Assembly (NCBI GenBank): GCA_964457925.1
Contig: CAYWGH010000014.1
Coordinates: 62,001-126,000, forward strand
Source: Coneutiohabitans sp964457925
GTDB lineage: Bacteria > Zhuqueibacterota > Zhuqueibacteria > Zhuqueibacterales > Zhuqueibacteraceae
Reading direction: 5' to 3'
Length of the DNA stretch: 64,000 nt
Shown one piece after another: positions 7,782-17,039 of this stretch. The translations under genes and the position numbers were made by a program. The notes beneath the pieces are model-generated. The model did no database searches. It had not been told where the DNA came from and was given only the letters and a program-made list of their open reading frames with translations. The stretch's first letter is position 1; every line of letters starts with the position of its first letter.

Positions 7782-10457
7782 ATGGCTTTCTCGGAATACT
7801 TCGAGCATAAAACCTGTGAGCCGGAGATTTATCGCCGCTGGGAGCAGGGCGGCGCGTTCATCGCCGAGGTGAATTCCAAACGCCCAGCCTTTACCATTTC
7901 CATGCCGCCGCCGAACGCCACCGGCACGCTGCACCTGGGGCACGCCATCATGCTGGCGATCGAAGATTTGATGATACGCTGGCGCCGCATGGCGGGCGAC
8001 GAAGCCTTGTGGGTGCCGGGCACGGATCACGCCGCGATTGCCACGGAAAGCGTCGTCATCAAAAAATTGCAAAATGAAGGGATTGAGGATCCCCGCAAAA
8101 CATTGGGACGCGAGGAACTGGTGCGGCGTATCATGGCTTATGTCGACAACTCGCAAGCCACGATTCGCGCGCAAATCCGCGCCATGGGCTCGAGCTGCGA
8201 TTGGTCACGCGAGCGCTACACCATGGACGAGCAGCTTTCGCGCTGCGTGACGGCTGTGTTTGCGCGCATGTTTCGCGACGGCTTGATCTATCGCGGCCCG
8301 CGCATCGTGAATTGGGATCCCGCCCTGCAAACCACAGTCTCGGATGACGAAATCGATCACGTCGAGCGCGAAGCGAAATTTTATACCATGCGCTATGGCC
8401 CGTTTCTCGTGGGCACCAGCCGGCCGGAAACGAAATTGGGCGATACCGCCGTGGCCGTGCATCCCGATGATCCACGCTGGCAGCAATACATCGGACAAAC
8501 CATTGAGATTCCCTGGCCCAAAGGCCCCACGATTACAATTAGAGTCGTGGCTGAACCCGAATTTGTCGATCCGCAAACCGGCACCGGCGCGCTGGGCGTG
8601 ACGCCCGGCCACAGTCAGGTTGATTTCGAGATTGCGCGCAAGCACAGCCTGCCGCTGATTCAAGTGATCGGCGAAAACGGCCGCATGACTGAGGCTGCCG
8701 GCCCCTATGCCGGCATGACCGTGCACGAATGCCGCGAGGCGTTTGTGCGCGATTTGCAAGAGGCCGGTCTGCTCGAAAAAGTCGAAACCTACATTCAACC
8801 CATCTCGATTTGCCACCGTTCGAAACAGCCGATCGAACCGCTGCCGAAGGCGCAGTGGTTCATTGATGTCAACAAGCCGGCAGTGCCCTGGCGTGGCAAA
8901 CTGCTCAGCCTGAAGCAAGTGATGAAGTCCGTGGTTGAGACCGGCGAGATTCGTATCGTGCCGGATCATGAAGAGAAAAAGTATTTTCATTGGATCGACA
9001 ACCTGCGCGACTGGTGCATCTCGCGGCAGATTTGGTGGGGCCACCGCATTCCGGCATGGTATCGCGGTCCGGAAGAATTTTATGTGGGCCATCGCAAACC
9101 CGAGGGCAAAGGCTGGGAACAAGATCCGGATACGCTCGACACCTGGTTCTCTTCCGCATTGTGGACATGGAGCACGCTGGTCGATGCCAAGCTGGCGGCG
9201 AATGACAACCTCACGTTGCAACAGATTCTCGAGGGCAGCCCGGATTTCAAGCGTTTTCACCCGACTTCGGTGATGGAAACCGGCTATGATATTTTGTTTT
9301 TCTGGGTGGCGCGCATGATTTTGATGACGACGTACACCACCGGCCAAGTGCCGTTTCGCACGGTTTATTTGCACGGCATGGTGCTGGACAAAGACGGCGA
9401 GAAGATGTCGAAAACCAAGCCGGAAACCAGTATCGATCCGCTCGAGGTGATCGAAGAGCACGGCGCAGATCCGCTGCGCCTGGCGATGATTCTGAGCAGC
9501 TCCGCCGGGCGCGACACGCGGTTGTCAAAAGAACAAATCATTGCCTGCAAACGTCTCATCAACAAAATTTGGAATGCGGCAAAGCTGGTAGAACGCAGTA
9601 TTGCCGGCCAGGCGCCCCGAGCCTTGCCCGCGGCGATCAAACATCCGGTGAATCGCTGGATGCTGGCGCGCCTCAAAGCGCTGATCGAACTCACTGACGC
9701 ACGCCTGTCCGCTTATTCTTTTAATGATGCCTCGGAAAATATTCGCGCCTCGTTTTGGGGCGAGTTCTGCGATTTTTATCTCGAAACGATCAAACTCGAG
9801 CAGCTAAAACAGCTTGAAGAAACGCCGGCTGTGTTGCTGCATGCATTCGAGCAATATTTGCGGCTGTTTCATCCCTTCATACCGTTTGTCACGGAAGAAG
9901 TCTGGTCGCAATTACAGCGGCCCGGCATGCTCATTCGCGCAGAATGGCCGGCGGCAAATGCGAAGCACGCGTGGCCGGAAGATGCCGAAGGCGTGGCCGC
10001 CGTGGTGCGCTTGCTCACCGAAATCCGGCGCATCCGTTCGGAGAAGGAGATTGAACAAAGCGCAAAAGTCGATGTCTTGATTCAGCCGCGCCAATCTCTC
10101 GAGATTTTCGAAGCCTGCCGCGAGATCATTGCGCGGCTCGCGCGCACAACCGACCCAGTCATTGAAGCCTCGCCGCGCCAGTCGGCAACCGCCAAGCAGA
10201 ATGCCGTGGTTGCCGTTGACTCGGCTTTCACCGTGGCCGTGAGTCTGAGCCAGGCTGACGCCGAGGCCGAGCGCGCGCGCTTAACCAAACAATTGACAAG
10301 CGAGCAGCAACGGCTGTCGCGCCTGGAGCAGAAGCTGAAAGACGAACGTTTTTTGCAGCAAGCCAAGCCGGAATTCGTTCTATCAACCAAAGCAGAAGCC
10401 GCCAAAGTCGGCGCCACGATTGTGTCGTTGCAGGAACGGCTGCGTGCGCTGGCCTAA
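7782..10457 (+). CDS. valS: Valyl-tRNA synthetase
   Basis: The product of 891 residues is the usual length for a class Ia ValRS, which charges tRNA-Val in the cytoplasm. The ATP-binding HIGH motif appears as TLHLGH (residues 49-54) after the PPPNATG signature. The KMSKS loop is KMSKT near residue 541 (DKDGEKMSKTKP). The CP1 editing domain carries GTSRPET and the family's GTGALGVTPGH segment. The last about 65 residues form the ValRS-specific C-terminal coiled coil (EQQRLSRLEQKL). Gene is complete, with ATG chosen after CTAGGGAT. A hairpin at 10471 probably ends the transcript. No T-box leader was recognised upstream. Confidence 0.97.
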   Translation: MAFSEYFEHKTCEPEIYRRWEQGGAFIAEVNSKRPAFTISMPPPNATGTLHLGHAIMLAIEDLMIRWRRMAGDEALWVPGTDHAAIATESVVIKKLQNEGIEDPRKTLGREELVRRIMAYVDNSQATIRAQIRAMGSSCDWSRERYTMDEQLSRCVTAVFARMFRDGLIYRGPRIVNWDPALQTTVSDDEIDHVEREAKFYTMRYGPFLVGTSRPETKLGDTAVAVHPDDPRWQQYIGQTIEIPWPKGPTITIRVVAEPEFVDPQTGTGALGVTPGHSQVDFEIARKHSLPLIQVIGENGRMTEAAGPYAGMTVHECREAFVRDLQEAGLLEKVETYIQPISICHRSKQPIEPLPKAQWFIDVNKPAVPWRGKLLSLKQVMKSVVETGEIRIVPDHEEKKYFHWIDNLRDWCISRQIWWGHRIPAWYRGPEEFYVGHRKPEGKGWEQDPDTLDTWFSSALWTWSTLVDAKLAANDNLTLQQILEGSPDFKRFHPTSVMETGYDILFFWVARMILMTTYTTGQVPFRTVYLHGMVLDKDGEKMSKTKPETSIDPLEVIEEHGADPLRLAMILSSSAGRDTRLSKEQIIACKRLINKIWNAAKLVERSIAGQAPRALPAAIKHPVNRWMLARLKALIELTDARLSAYSFNDASENIRASFWGEFCDFYLETIKLEQLKQLEETPAVLLHAFEQYLRLFHPFIPFVTEEVWSQLQRPGMLIRAEWPAANAKHAWPEDAEGVAAVVRLLTEIRRIRSEKEIEQSAKVDVLIQPRQSLEIFEACREIIARLARTTDPVIEASPRQSATAKQNAVVAVDSAFTVAVSLSQADAEAERARLTKQLTSEQQRLSRLEQKLKDERFLQQAKPEFVLSTKAEAAKVGATIVSLQERLRALA

Positions 10458-10470
10458 GCGAAAAACCTTG

Positions 10471-10515
10471 CACTTTACACCTTTCACAAAAGTTGAACGT
10501 GTAAGGTGTAAAGTG
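10471..10515 (+). terminator. Hairpin after valS
   Basis: Perfect 13-bp arms CACTTTACACCTT and AAGGTGTAAAGTG enclose a 19-base loop. There is no clear U-tract, so it may be a dispersed palindrome rather than a true intrinsic terminator. Confidence 0.5.
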
Positions 10516-10561
10516 AAAAGGCATGTTTTCTTTAGAAACTCTCAACGTTTTCAGGAACCCA

Positions 10562-12760
10562 ATGCGTAATCGCAAGTATTTATGGTTTTTGATTGGAACG
10601 ATTGCCACGAGTCTTCTCGCAGCTTCTTCCACCTTCAAAACTTTCTCCACGCAGGAACAATTGGAAAAGGGCAAGGCCCAGGGCGTTGCCCTTGATGCTC
10701 TCGGCCAGCTTAGGCTCGCGCCGGCAGCGCAAGAAATTTTTCGGGCGAGCGTGCCCGCAATTTGGAGCGCGGCCTCAGATAAACAGGGCAATTTTTATCT
10801 CGGCGCCGGCAATCCTGCGCTTGTGCTTCGTCTTGATGCCAGGCAAAAAGCGGACACGGTTTTCGCCGGCAATGAAGTCGCGGTGACCGCGATGACGTTC
10901 GCCAGCGGCGCGCTTTATTTTGCCACCTCGCCGGACGGCCAAATTTATAAGTATACCTCAACAGGCAAGGCCCAACCGTTCCACAAGCCGCAAGCAAAAT
11001 ATGTGTGGGCCTTGGAGCCGGGAAAAGGCGGCTCCTTGTTCGTCGCCACCGGCGAGCCCGGCTGCATTTTGCGTTTGTCGCCGGCGGGCGAGGCGGAAAC
11101 ATTTTTTCAAACCGAAGAAACGCATCTGCGCTCGTTGTTTTGGGATGGCCATGCCGACATGCTATACGCCGGATCGAGCGGCAACGGCTATGTGTATCGC
11201 CTGACCGCCGATAAAAAGGTTTCGGTGTTGTATGACGCGCCCTCTGCGGAAATCCTCGATATTGCGTTGCATACAAATGGCGATCTTTATGTCGCCGGCG
11301 CGGCGGCAGGGGCAGCGTTATTCATTCCTGCGACGCCCACGCCCGGCGCAACACCTGCTGCAACAATTATGGCCGGTGAAGAAGATGAGGAAAATGCCAT
11401 TGTCATAACCGCGGGCGGTGAGCCGGCGCTGGGTGCACCCGAAGCGATGTCTGCCGGCGCTGCGCCGGGCGAGGGCGGGTTGGGCGCGATTTATTGCGTC
11501 TCACCCAGCGGCATCGCCAAAACACTTTGGTCGTCACGCGCCGAGCGCGTGCATGCCATGCTGTTGACTTCGGTTTTTGCCACGAAAGAAGAAGCCTTTC
11601 ACCTGCTGGTTGGCACCGGCGACAAGGGCAAAGTCTTCTTGTTGAATGAAGAAGGAAACCGCACGCTCTTGCTGGAATCTGAAGCCGGCCAGATCACCTC
11701 GTTCACACCCGAGGGAAAAGATCAAATCAAACTAACCACAGCGAACCCCGGCACGGCCCAGCTTCTCAGGCAAACCATGCGCGAACAGGGTGAGTATGTT
11801 TCGGAAGTCATCGATGCTTCAGCGCCGGCACAATGGGGCGGCGTGAGTTGGCAAGCAAGTACCGCAGGCGGCGTCAGCATGTTCACGCGCAGCGGCAACA
11901 CCGGCAAACCGGACAAAACCTGGAGTGACTGGGTTGCCGTGCAAAGTGCGGGCGCAATTGCCAGTCCGGTTGCGCGTTTTTTGCAATGGAAAGTTGTGTT
12001 GCAGGGCAAGGCCGGGCAATCACCGGCGGTGAAGGAGGTGCGCGTGTCCTACTTGCAAGCGAATATCGCACCGGAAATCACGCAAATTCGCATCTATGAG
12101 CCGGGCGAAGCCTTTCCCGATGCGCTGCAGAATTCCAATGACCATGCGGCCGAGAGCAACGGCGCGGGCGCCACTGCCGCAGCCGCTTCGGCGCCCTCTG
12201 CCGGGCGCAAGGTGACGCAGAAAGGCGCACGGTCCATCGGCTGGAAAACGCGTGACGACAACAAAGATCCGCTCGAGTACCAAGTGGAGATTCGCGCGTG
12301 GGGCGAAACGGCGTGGCGCGAGCTGGTCAAAAAATACCGCGGCTCGGTTTACACCTTTGACAGCCAGGCCTTGCCGGACGGTGAATACCAGGTGCGCCTA
12401 ACGGTGAGCGATCGGCTGGGCAATCCGCCGGAGCTGGCGAAGATTGCGCAAAAGACGAGCGAAGTGTTTACTATTGATAACTTGCCGCCGGAAATCAGCG
12501 CGCTTGCGGTCAAGCTGGAAAACGCGAAACATGTTGCCTCCTTTCAGGCAAACGATCGCCTCTCGCGCATTTCCGAAGCCTGGTATTGCCTCGATGCCGG
12601 TGAATGGCAGCTCGCCTACCCGGTCGATCATGTGTCCGATCAGAAAAGCGAGAGCTATCGCATCACGCTGCCCGAAGGCGCCGGCGGCAAAGTGCTGGCG
12701 GTGAAAGTGAGCGATGCCAACGGCAATATCGGTTTTGGAAAATTGAATATTGCCAAATGA
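10562..12760 (+). CDS. Secreted propeller protein with C-terminal Ig/fibronectin-like region
   Basis: I chose the ATG at 10562 (732 residues) because CAGGAA stands six bases before it and the product begins with a clean signal peptide (YLWFLIGTIATSLLAAS). An earlier ATG at 10523 would add 13 residues. The first half has WD40/NHL-like blades (NFYLGAGNPALVLRLD, LYFATSPDGQIYK, SLFVATGEPGCILRL). A low-complexity Ala/Gly/Glu linker falls near residues 255-310. The second half carries a WSDW-containing beta-sandwich and a fibronectin-like segment (DGEYQVRLTVSDRLGNP). It ends SDANGNIGFGKLNIAK without a sorting domain. No enzymatic residues are evident. Confidence 0.75.
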   Translation: MRNRKYLWFLIGTIATSLLAASSTFKTFSTQEQLEKGKAQGVALDALGQLRLAPAAQEIFRASVPAIWSAASDKQGNFYLGAGNPALVLRLDARQKADTVFAGNEVAVTAMTFASGALYFATSPDGQIYKYTSTGKAQPFHKPQAKYVWALEPGKGGSLFVATGEPGCILRLSPAGEAETFFQTEETHLRSLFWDGHADMLYAGSSGNGYVYRLTADKKVSVLYDAPSAEILDIALHTNGDLYVAGAAAGAALFIPATPTPGATPAATIMAGEEDEENAIVITAGGEPALGAPEAMSAGAAPGEGGLGAIYCVSPSGIAKTLWSSRAERVHAMLLTSVFATKEEAFHLLVGTGDKGKVFLLNEEGNRTLLLESEAGQITSFTPEGKDQIKLTTANPGTAQLLRQTMREQGEYVSEVIDASAPAQWGGVSWQASTAGGVSMFTRSGNTGKPDKTWSDWVAVQSAGAIASPVARFLQWKVVLQGKAGQSPAVKEVRVSYLQANIAPEITQIRIYEPGEAFPDALQNSNDHAAESNGAGATAAAASAPSAGRKVTQKGARSIGWKTRDDNKDPLEYQVEIRAWGETAWRELVKKYRGSVYTFDSQALPDGEYQVRLTVSDRLGNPPELAKIAQKTSEVFTIDNLPPEISALAVKLENAKHVASFQANDRLSRISEAWYCLDAGEWQLAYPVDHVSDQKSESYRITLPEGAGGKVLAVKVSDANGNIGFGKLNIAK

Positions 12761-12890
12761 GGGTGAAGCCGGCGCAGCGCGAAGTAGCAACGAAGAGCCG
12801 GCGGATATGGGCTGATAATCCCGGATCCGCTGCTCTGCGATCGAAAGAGTCTGCTCATGTTAATTTTTTAGAGGAAGCCCAAGGAATAAG

Positions 12891-13877
12891 ATGATTTCAA
12901 AGTCCAAACTGGAACAGATCAAATCCATTATTACCACCAACAAGAAATTTATCCTCACCACCCATGTCAACCCCGACGGCGACGGCATCGGCTCGGAAAT
13001 CGCGCTCGCAACCTATTTGCGCTATCTCGGCAAAGAGGTGATGATTTACAATCATAGCGAGACGCCCGGCAACTATGAATTCCTCGATCCGCTCGGCGAT
13101 ATTCAACTTTATAAGCCGGAACAGCACGAACAAAGCGTGCGAGAAAGCGACGCGGTTTTTATTCTCGATATCAGCGACTGGAAACGCCTGCGCGACCTGG
13201 GTGAGCTGTTACGCAATCTCGATATTCCAAAAATTTGCATCGACCATCACCCGCTCAATCAAGCATTCGTTGATCTTGATGTCATTTACCCGCCGGCCTC
13301 CTCCACCGGGGAATTGATTTATGAGGTGCTGATTCATCTGGGCGCAAGCTTGCGCGGCAAAATAGCGGAGGGGTTGTATACCGCGCTGCTGACTGACACC
13401 GGCTCGTTTCGTTATTCCAACACCACGCCGGAGGCGCATCGCGTCGTGGCCGAGCTGTTGGCGGCGGGTGTGAATCCCAATCAAGTTTATCAGAATGTTT
13501 ATGAGAACCAGCCGCCCAACAAAATGCGCCTGCTCGCCTACATTTTGAATAATTTGAAATTTGAAAAAGACGGGCGCTTGGTCTGGTTTGTGATCACGCA
13601 AGACACGCTGAAAGCGACGAACACCCAGCCCTATGACACGGAAGGCTTTGCGGATTTTCCGCGCACCATCAGCGGCGTGGAGATTTGCCTGATGTTTCTG
13701 GAAACGAAAGAAGGCAAAACCAAAATCAGCTTCCGTTCCAAGGGGCGCGTGGTGATCAACGGCCTGGCGAATCAATTTGGCGGCGGCGGCCATCAGTTTG
13801 CCGCCGGCGCACTGGTTGACGGCGCCTTGAAAGAAGTGGTGCCGCAAGTGATCGAAGAAGCAAAGGCGTTGTTTTAA
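12891..13877 (+). CDS. nrnA: DHH-family phosphoesterase, NrnA-type oligoribonuclease/pAp phosphatase
   Basis: The product has 328 residues. The DHH domain shows motif I as HVNPDGDGIG (25-34), motif II as ILDISDW (near 85) and the eponymous CIDHHP (about 115). The DHHA1 substrate-binding domain ends with FGGGGHQFAAGA (about 296-307). NrnA proteins degrade short oligoribonucleotides and dephosphorylate 3'-phosphoadenosine 5'-phosphate using Mn2+. AAGGAAT lies upstream of the ATG. Two hairpins follow the stop; the second is a good intrinsic terminator, so the gene appears to be transcribed alone or with the propeller gene before it. Confidence 0.92.
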   Translation: MISKSKLEQIKSIITTNKKFILTTHVNPDGDGIGSEIALATYLRYLGKEVMIYNHSETPGNYEFLDPLGDIQLYKPEQHEQSVRESDAVFILDISDWKRLRDLGELLRNLDIPKICIDHHPLNQAFVDLDVIYPPASSTGELIYEVLIHLGASLRGKIAEGLYTALLTDTGSFRYSNTTPEAHRVVAELLAAGVNPNQVYQNVYENQPPNKMRLLAYILNNLKFEKDGRLVWFVITQDTLKATNTQPYDTEGFADFPRTISGVEICLMFLETKEGKTKISFRSKGRVVINGLANQFGGGGHQFAAGALVDGALKEVVPQVIEEAKALF

Positions 13878-13912
13878 TCGCCGCGCGCGGCGGTTCTGTT
13901 TTGAATTCTACG

Positions 13913-13945
13913 ATGCTGCGGCTTTACCCGTCGCAGCATTTTTTG
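13913..13945 (+). terminator. Intrinsic terminator after nrnA
   Basis: Arms ATGCTGCG and CGCAGCAT surround an 11-base loop and run directly into a T6 tract. A GC-only palindrome (CGCCGCGCGCGGCG) sits 30 bp earlier. Confidence 0.8.
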
Positions 13946-14133
13946 TTTCTGCCGCACCGAAGCAATCGCGCCTGCCGGACCACGCGGGATTCGCCGATTA
14001 AATCTTCGTAACAATTGCTTTCGCGCTTGCATCTGAATGGCAAAGCCGTATTTTCGCCGGTTGGTTCCGCATCGGGACGATTGTTGGGGAAGATGCTTTT
14101 CTTGTCTCCGGCATTCGCAAGGAAGGTTATGTC

Positions 14134-15405
14134 ATGAGTGCAAGACCCGTTCGCGCGGAAGAAATCGCGCATGCAGATTTGCAAAGCGCCGAAAGTCCGC
14201 AACGGCTTTCGCGCTACTCGCCGCAAAAGGCCCCACCGCTGTTACCGCACGCCGAGCGCCGCTATTGGCAAACCGAGGCGCAGGAGCAATTTTCAAAATT
14301 ACTGGCCAATTCCAGCGAAGCGATCATTTGCACAACGGCGCAGGGGCGCATTCGCCTCTTCAGTCGCGGCGCGGAAAAACTGCTCGGTTATTGCGCTGCG
14401 AACATGACCGGCCGGCCAATACACATGCTGATGCCGCGATGCGAGTTGCGCCGCTTGCGGATGCTCATGCGCCGCGAACCAGAAGGCGTACAGGATTTCG
14501 AGACGAATGTCACGCATCAAAACCAAAAAGCCGTTCCAGTGCGATTGTCGATTTCATGTGTGCCGGATCAAAGCGGCAAACCTGAAGCGTTCATGGCGAT
14601 TCTGCGCGAGTTGTCTTCCTGGCGGGCGGCAGAACAGCAACTCCGTCAGCGCAGCGACGAGTTGGAAAATTACGTGCATCTGGTCACGCACAGCCTGAAA
14701 ACGCCCATCGTTTCGATGCAGGGGTTTGCCAATCTTTTGCGCGAAGAGCTCGGACCGCAGCTCGGCGAAGAACATGCGCATTTTCTCGAGCGCATTCTGC
14801 ACAACGCCAAGGTGATGGAGACTTTGATTGTTGATTTGTTCGAATTCTCCCGCTTTGGCCGCAGCGCCGCAAAACTGGAATGGTGCGATGTGCGCGAGCT
14901 GATCAACAGCGTGCTTCATGATTTGCGCGCTTATGAACGGGCTACTGCAGGTCAAGGCGAAAAAATGTTTCCGCCCGAAAAGCCGGAGCAAACCGAATTT
15001 CTTTTGCCGCCCCGCTTGCCGCATCTCTTGGTGGATCCTCCGGCGATGCGCGCGGTTTTCGAAAATTTACTGAGCAATGCCCTGAAATATCGCCGGCCGG
15101 ATACGCCTTTGCGCGTCGAGATCGGCTGGCAGGAGCAGCCGCGTTTTCATGCGTTTTGGGTGAGCGACAACGGCATGGGCATGCCGGCGGAGTTTCAGGC
15201 AAAGGCGTTTGAACTCTTCCAGCGCGGCCCGCATGTGCATCACATTGCCGGCACCGGCGCCGGCCTGGCCATCGTGAGGCGCATTGTGGAAAATCATCAC
15301 GGCATGATCCGCTTGGAATCGACTTCCGGACAGGGCACAACGGTCTATTTCACCCTGCCGAAATTAGAGCAGCGCGGCGAGGAAGCTTCTGCTCTGGCGG
15401 CCTAG
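14134..15405 (+). CDS. Cytoplasmic PAS-domain sensor histidine kinase
   Basis: The product has 423 residues and no membrane segment, so it senses an internal signal or acts as an accessory kinase. A PAS domain spans about 50-165 (LLANSSEAIICTTAQGRI), followed by a short coiled linker. The HisKA domain carries phospho-acceptor His186 in VTHSLKTP. The HATPase domain shows an N box (ENLLSNALKY, about 309), G1 (DNGMGMP) and G2 (GTGAGLAIVRRIVENHHG). The H-box/N-box arrangement is like phytochrome-type and cyanobacterial Hik kinases. AAGGAAGG precedes the ATG by seven bases. No response regulator adjoins it, so its partner is elsewhere. Confidence 0.92.
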   Translation: MSARPVRAEEIAHADLQSAESPQRLSRYSPQKAPPLLPHAERRYWQTEAQEQFSKLLANSSEAIICTTAQGRIRLFSRGAEKLLGYCAANMTGRPIHMLMPRCELRRLRMLMRREPEGVQDFETNVTHQNQKAVPVRLSISCVPDQSGKPEAFMAILRELSSWRAAEQQLRQRSDELENYVHLVTHSLKTPIVSMQGFANLLREELGPQLGEEHAHFLERILHNAKVMETLIVDLFEFSRFGRSAAKLEWCDVRELINSVLHDLRAYERATAGQGEKMFPPEKPEQTEFLLPPRLPHLLVDPPAMRAVFENLLSNALKYRRPDTPLRVEIGWQEQPRFHAFWVSDNGMGMPAEFQAKAFELFQRGPHVHHIAGTGAGLAIVRRIVENHHGMIRLESTSGQGTTVYFTLPKLEQRGEEASALAA

Positions 15406-15439
15406 GGCAAGCGGTAATTTATTGATGTCGGTATTTAGC

Positions 15440-15549
15440 TTGACTATGTCAGATTCACCGCGGAGACGCTGCGTTCGCTGAGAATTCACGCAATCCTACT
15501 CTGCGAACTCCGCGACGCTGCGGTAGTTTTTGAAATGTGACATAGTCAA
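15440..15549 (+). mobile_element. 110-bp MITE-like element, copy 1
   Basis: It is bounded by perfect 12-bp inverted repeats TTGACTATGTCA and TGACATAGTCAA. An element of exactly the same length and nearly the same sequence lies in reverse orientation at 59757-59866. It has no coding capacity and would depend on a transposase elsewhere. Confidence 0.75.
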
Positions 15550-15638
15550 ATTAATTTGAGAAGCATAGCCTTGATTTTACAGGCTCAAATGTGTCAAGTC
15601 AACGCACGATTGTCAGTCATTTCTATGAAGATCCACTG

Positions 15639-15705
15639 GTCATTACGCTGAAATCTTGTGAAGGACTGGCGCTATCCTTATAGCTTCACAAGTTTCACCT
15701 ATGAC
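15639..15705 (+). repeat. REP-like palindrome, copy 1
   Basis: The left half reads GTCATTACGCTGAAATCTTG, continuing TGAAGG. The right half reads back as GTCATAGGTGAAACTTGTGA. Related palindromes lie at 16098 and 18636, and half a copy lies inside the ABC ATPase gene. Confidence 0.6.
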
Positions 15706-15901
15706 GGCAGCAAGCCATTGTATTTCGGCACATCCCACCTTTTGCCACACAAAACGCTAATCAAACGAAAAGGATTTTCCGCAATTTTTTGTGTGTTTCG
15801 CTGGCTGAAAATCGAATGCGTTGAAATAGAAGTAAAAATGATACAATAATCATCCGGGCGCTGTACATTGGGATATACTCAAGCGGTTAGCTTTTCAAGT
15901 T

Positions 15902-16064
15902 AGAATAAAATTCTGGAAGTCTTTTGACCACAAAGGCACTCAGGCGCGAAAACAAAAGTACTGTCATCAAGCTTTTCTCTGTGCCTTCGTGGTATTCCGA
16001 ACTAGCCGGGTTCATGCTGCCCGCAGGGCTTCGGATTTCAGCTTGTCTGAAATCTGGCATAGAG
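15902..16064 (+). repeat. Dispersed repeat family A, copy 2
   Basis: It has AGAATAAAATTCT at the left. Its interior begins TTTTGACCACAAAGGCAC. It ends in a stem with arms GATTTCAG and CTGAAATC around loop CTTGT, then GGCATAGAG. The interior matches the inverted copy at 31774-31964. Confidence 0.75.
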
Positions 16065-16097
16065 GGTTACCTTAATTTGCAGGAATGCCTCTCGAAA

Positions 16098-16172
16098 TGT
16101 CATGCAGACGGAATCTTGTGAGGTACTCGGCATTAGGCCTGGAACTTCACACTATCCCTCCGTGATGACAGA
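16098..16172 (+). repeat. REP-like palindrome, copy 2
   Basis: It begins TGTCATGCAGACGGAATCTT and ends with the approximate reverse complement, closing in GTGATGACA. It lies just upstream of the hisH region. Confidence 0.55.
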
Positions 16173-16380
16173 ACGAAGAGGGATATACTTTTCAAGTAAC
16201 AGGGCACTCGTCGCACTGCCAACTCCCGGCAATTCCCGCCCACAACATTCTCCTTGACACAGAATCTCTTTTTTTGCATGTAGAGTAAGACCGGTTTTTG
16301 ACCGGGGCAGCCTAACCGCTAAAAGCTGCAAGGCGTGGGCGCATTCTTGATAAATTTAAAAAACAAGTAGCGGTGGAATT

Positions 16381-16986
16381 ATGACGCGTGTTGGAATTAT
16401 TGATTATGGCATGGGCAATTTGCACAGTGTGCAGAAAGCTTTGCAAACCGCGGGTGCGCGGGCGGAGCTGGCGACAGCAGCGCAGCATTTGACTCAGTTT
16501 GACAAGCTGGTTTTGCCGGGTGTCGGCGCGTTCGGGGATGCCATGAACAATTTGCGTGAGCGTGGGTTGATCGACGGTATTCACGACCTTGTTACGTCGG
16601 GGATCCCCTTGCTCGGCATCTGCCTGGGTATGCAAATTCTCTTTTCCGAAAGCGAGGAAATGGGCCATCACCTGGGTTTGAATATTTTGCCGGGCGTCGT
16701 GCGCCGGTTGCGCGTTTCCGCAAAAGTGCCGCACATGGGCTGGAATCAAATCCGGCAGCGCACCGCCTGCCCGCTGTTTGAGAATGTCGAGAATGGCGCG
16801 TTCGTTTATTTTGCGAACTCATATGTCGTGATTCCAGCACAAAGCGCGGTGATTGCGGGTGAAACCGACTACGAGATTACCTTCACCTCCGTGATTTGGC
16901 ATGAGAACGTTTATGGCGTGCAATTCCATCCTGAAAAAAGCCAGCGTGTGGGGTTGCAAATGCTGCGTAATTTCGTCAATCTCTAA
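16381..16986 (+). CDS. hisH: Imidazole glycerol phosphate synthase, glutamine amidotransferase subunit
   Basis: The product of 201 residues is typical for HisH, which supplies ammonia from glutamine to HisF for imidazole ring closure in histidine synthesis. The class I amidotransferase nucleophile Cys81 lies in GICLGMQ and the His183/Glu185 pair in QFHPEKS. The oxyanion strand PGVGAFGDAM is present. GGTGGA precedes the ATG. It is the first gene of a hisHAF-IE cluster, and the synthase partner hisF lies two genes downstream. Confidence 0.97.
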   Translation: MTRVGIIDYGMGNLHSVQKALQTAGARAELATAAQHLTQFDKLVLPGVGAFGDAMNNLRERGLIDGIHDLVTSGIPLLGICLGMQILFSESEEMGHHLGLNILPGVVRRLRVSAKVPHMGWNQIRQRTACPLFENVENGAFVYFANSYVVIPAQSAVIAGETDYEITFTSVIWHENVYGVQFHPEKSQRVGLQMLRNFVNL

Positions 16987-17039
16987 CCTCGGAGTGTTGG
17001 GGCGATGGAATAATGCATTTATCACCCCACGGTTAAAAA

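Larger units (their letters stand above)
15406..16380. other. 975-bp gene-free region holding four small repeat elements
   Basis: No convincing coding frame was found. From left to right it contains a 110-bp TIR element (15440), a 67-bp palindrome (15639), a family A repeat (15902) and a 75-bp palindrome (16098). Near 16254 a TTGACA precedes TAGAGT with an over-long spacer, a weak candidate hisH promoter. Confidence 0.7.

Noticed and set aside
15658..15849. 63-codon frame in the repeat-rich gap
   Set aside because: It starts inside a palindromic repeat, has no ribosome-binding site, and its translation shows no family resemblance.
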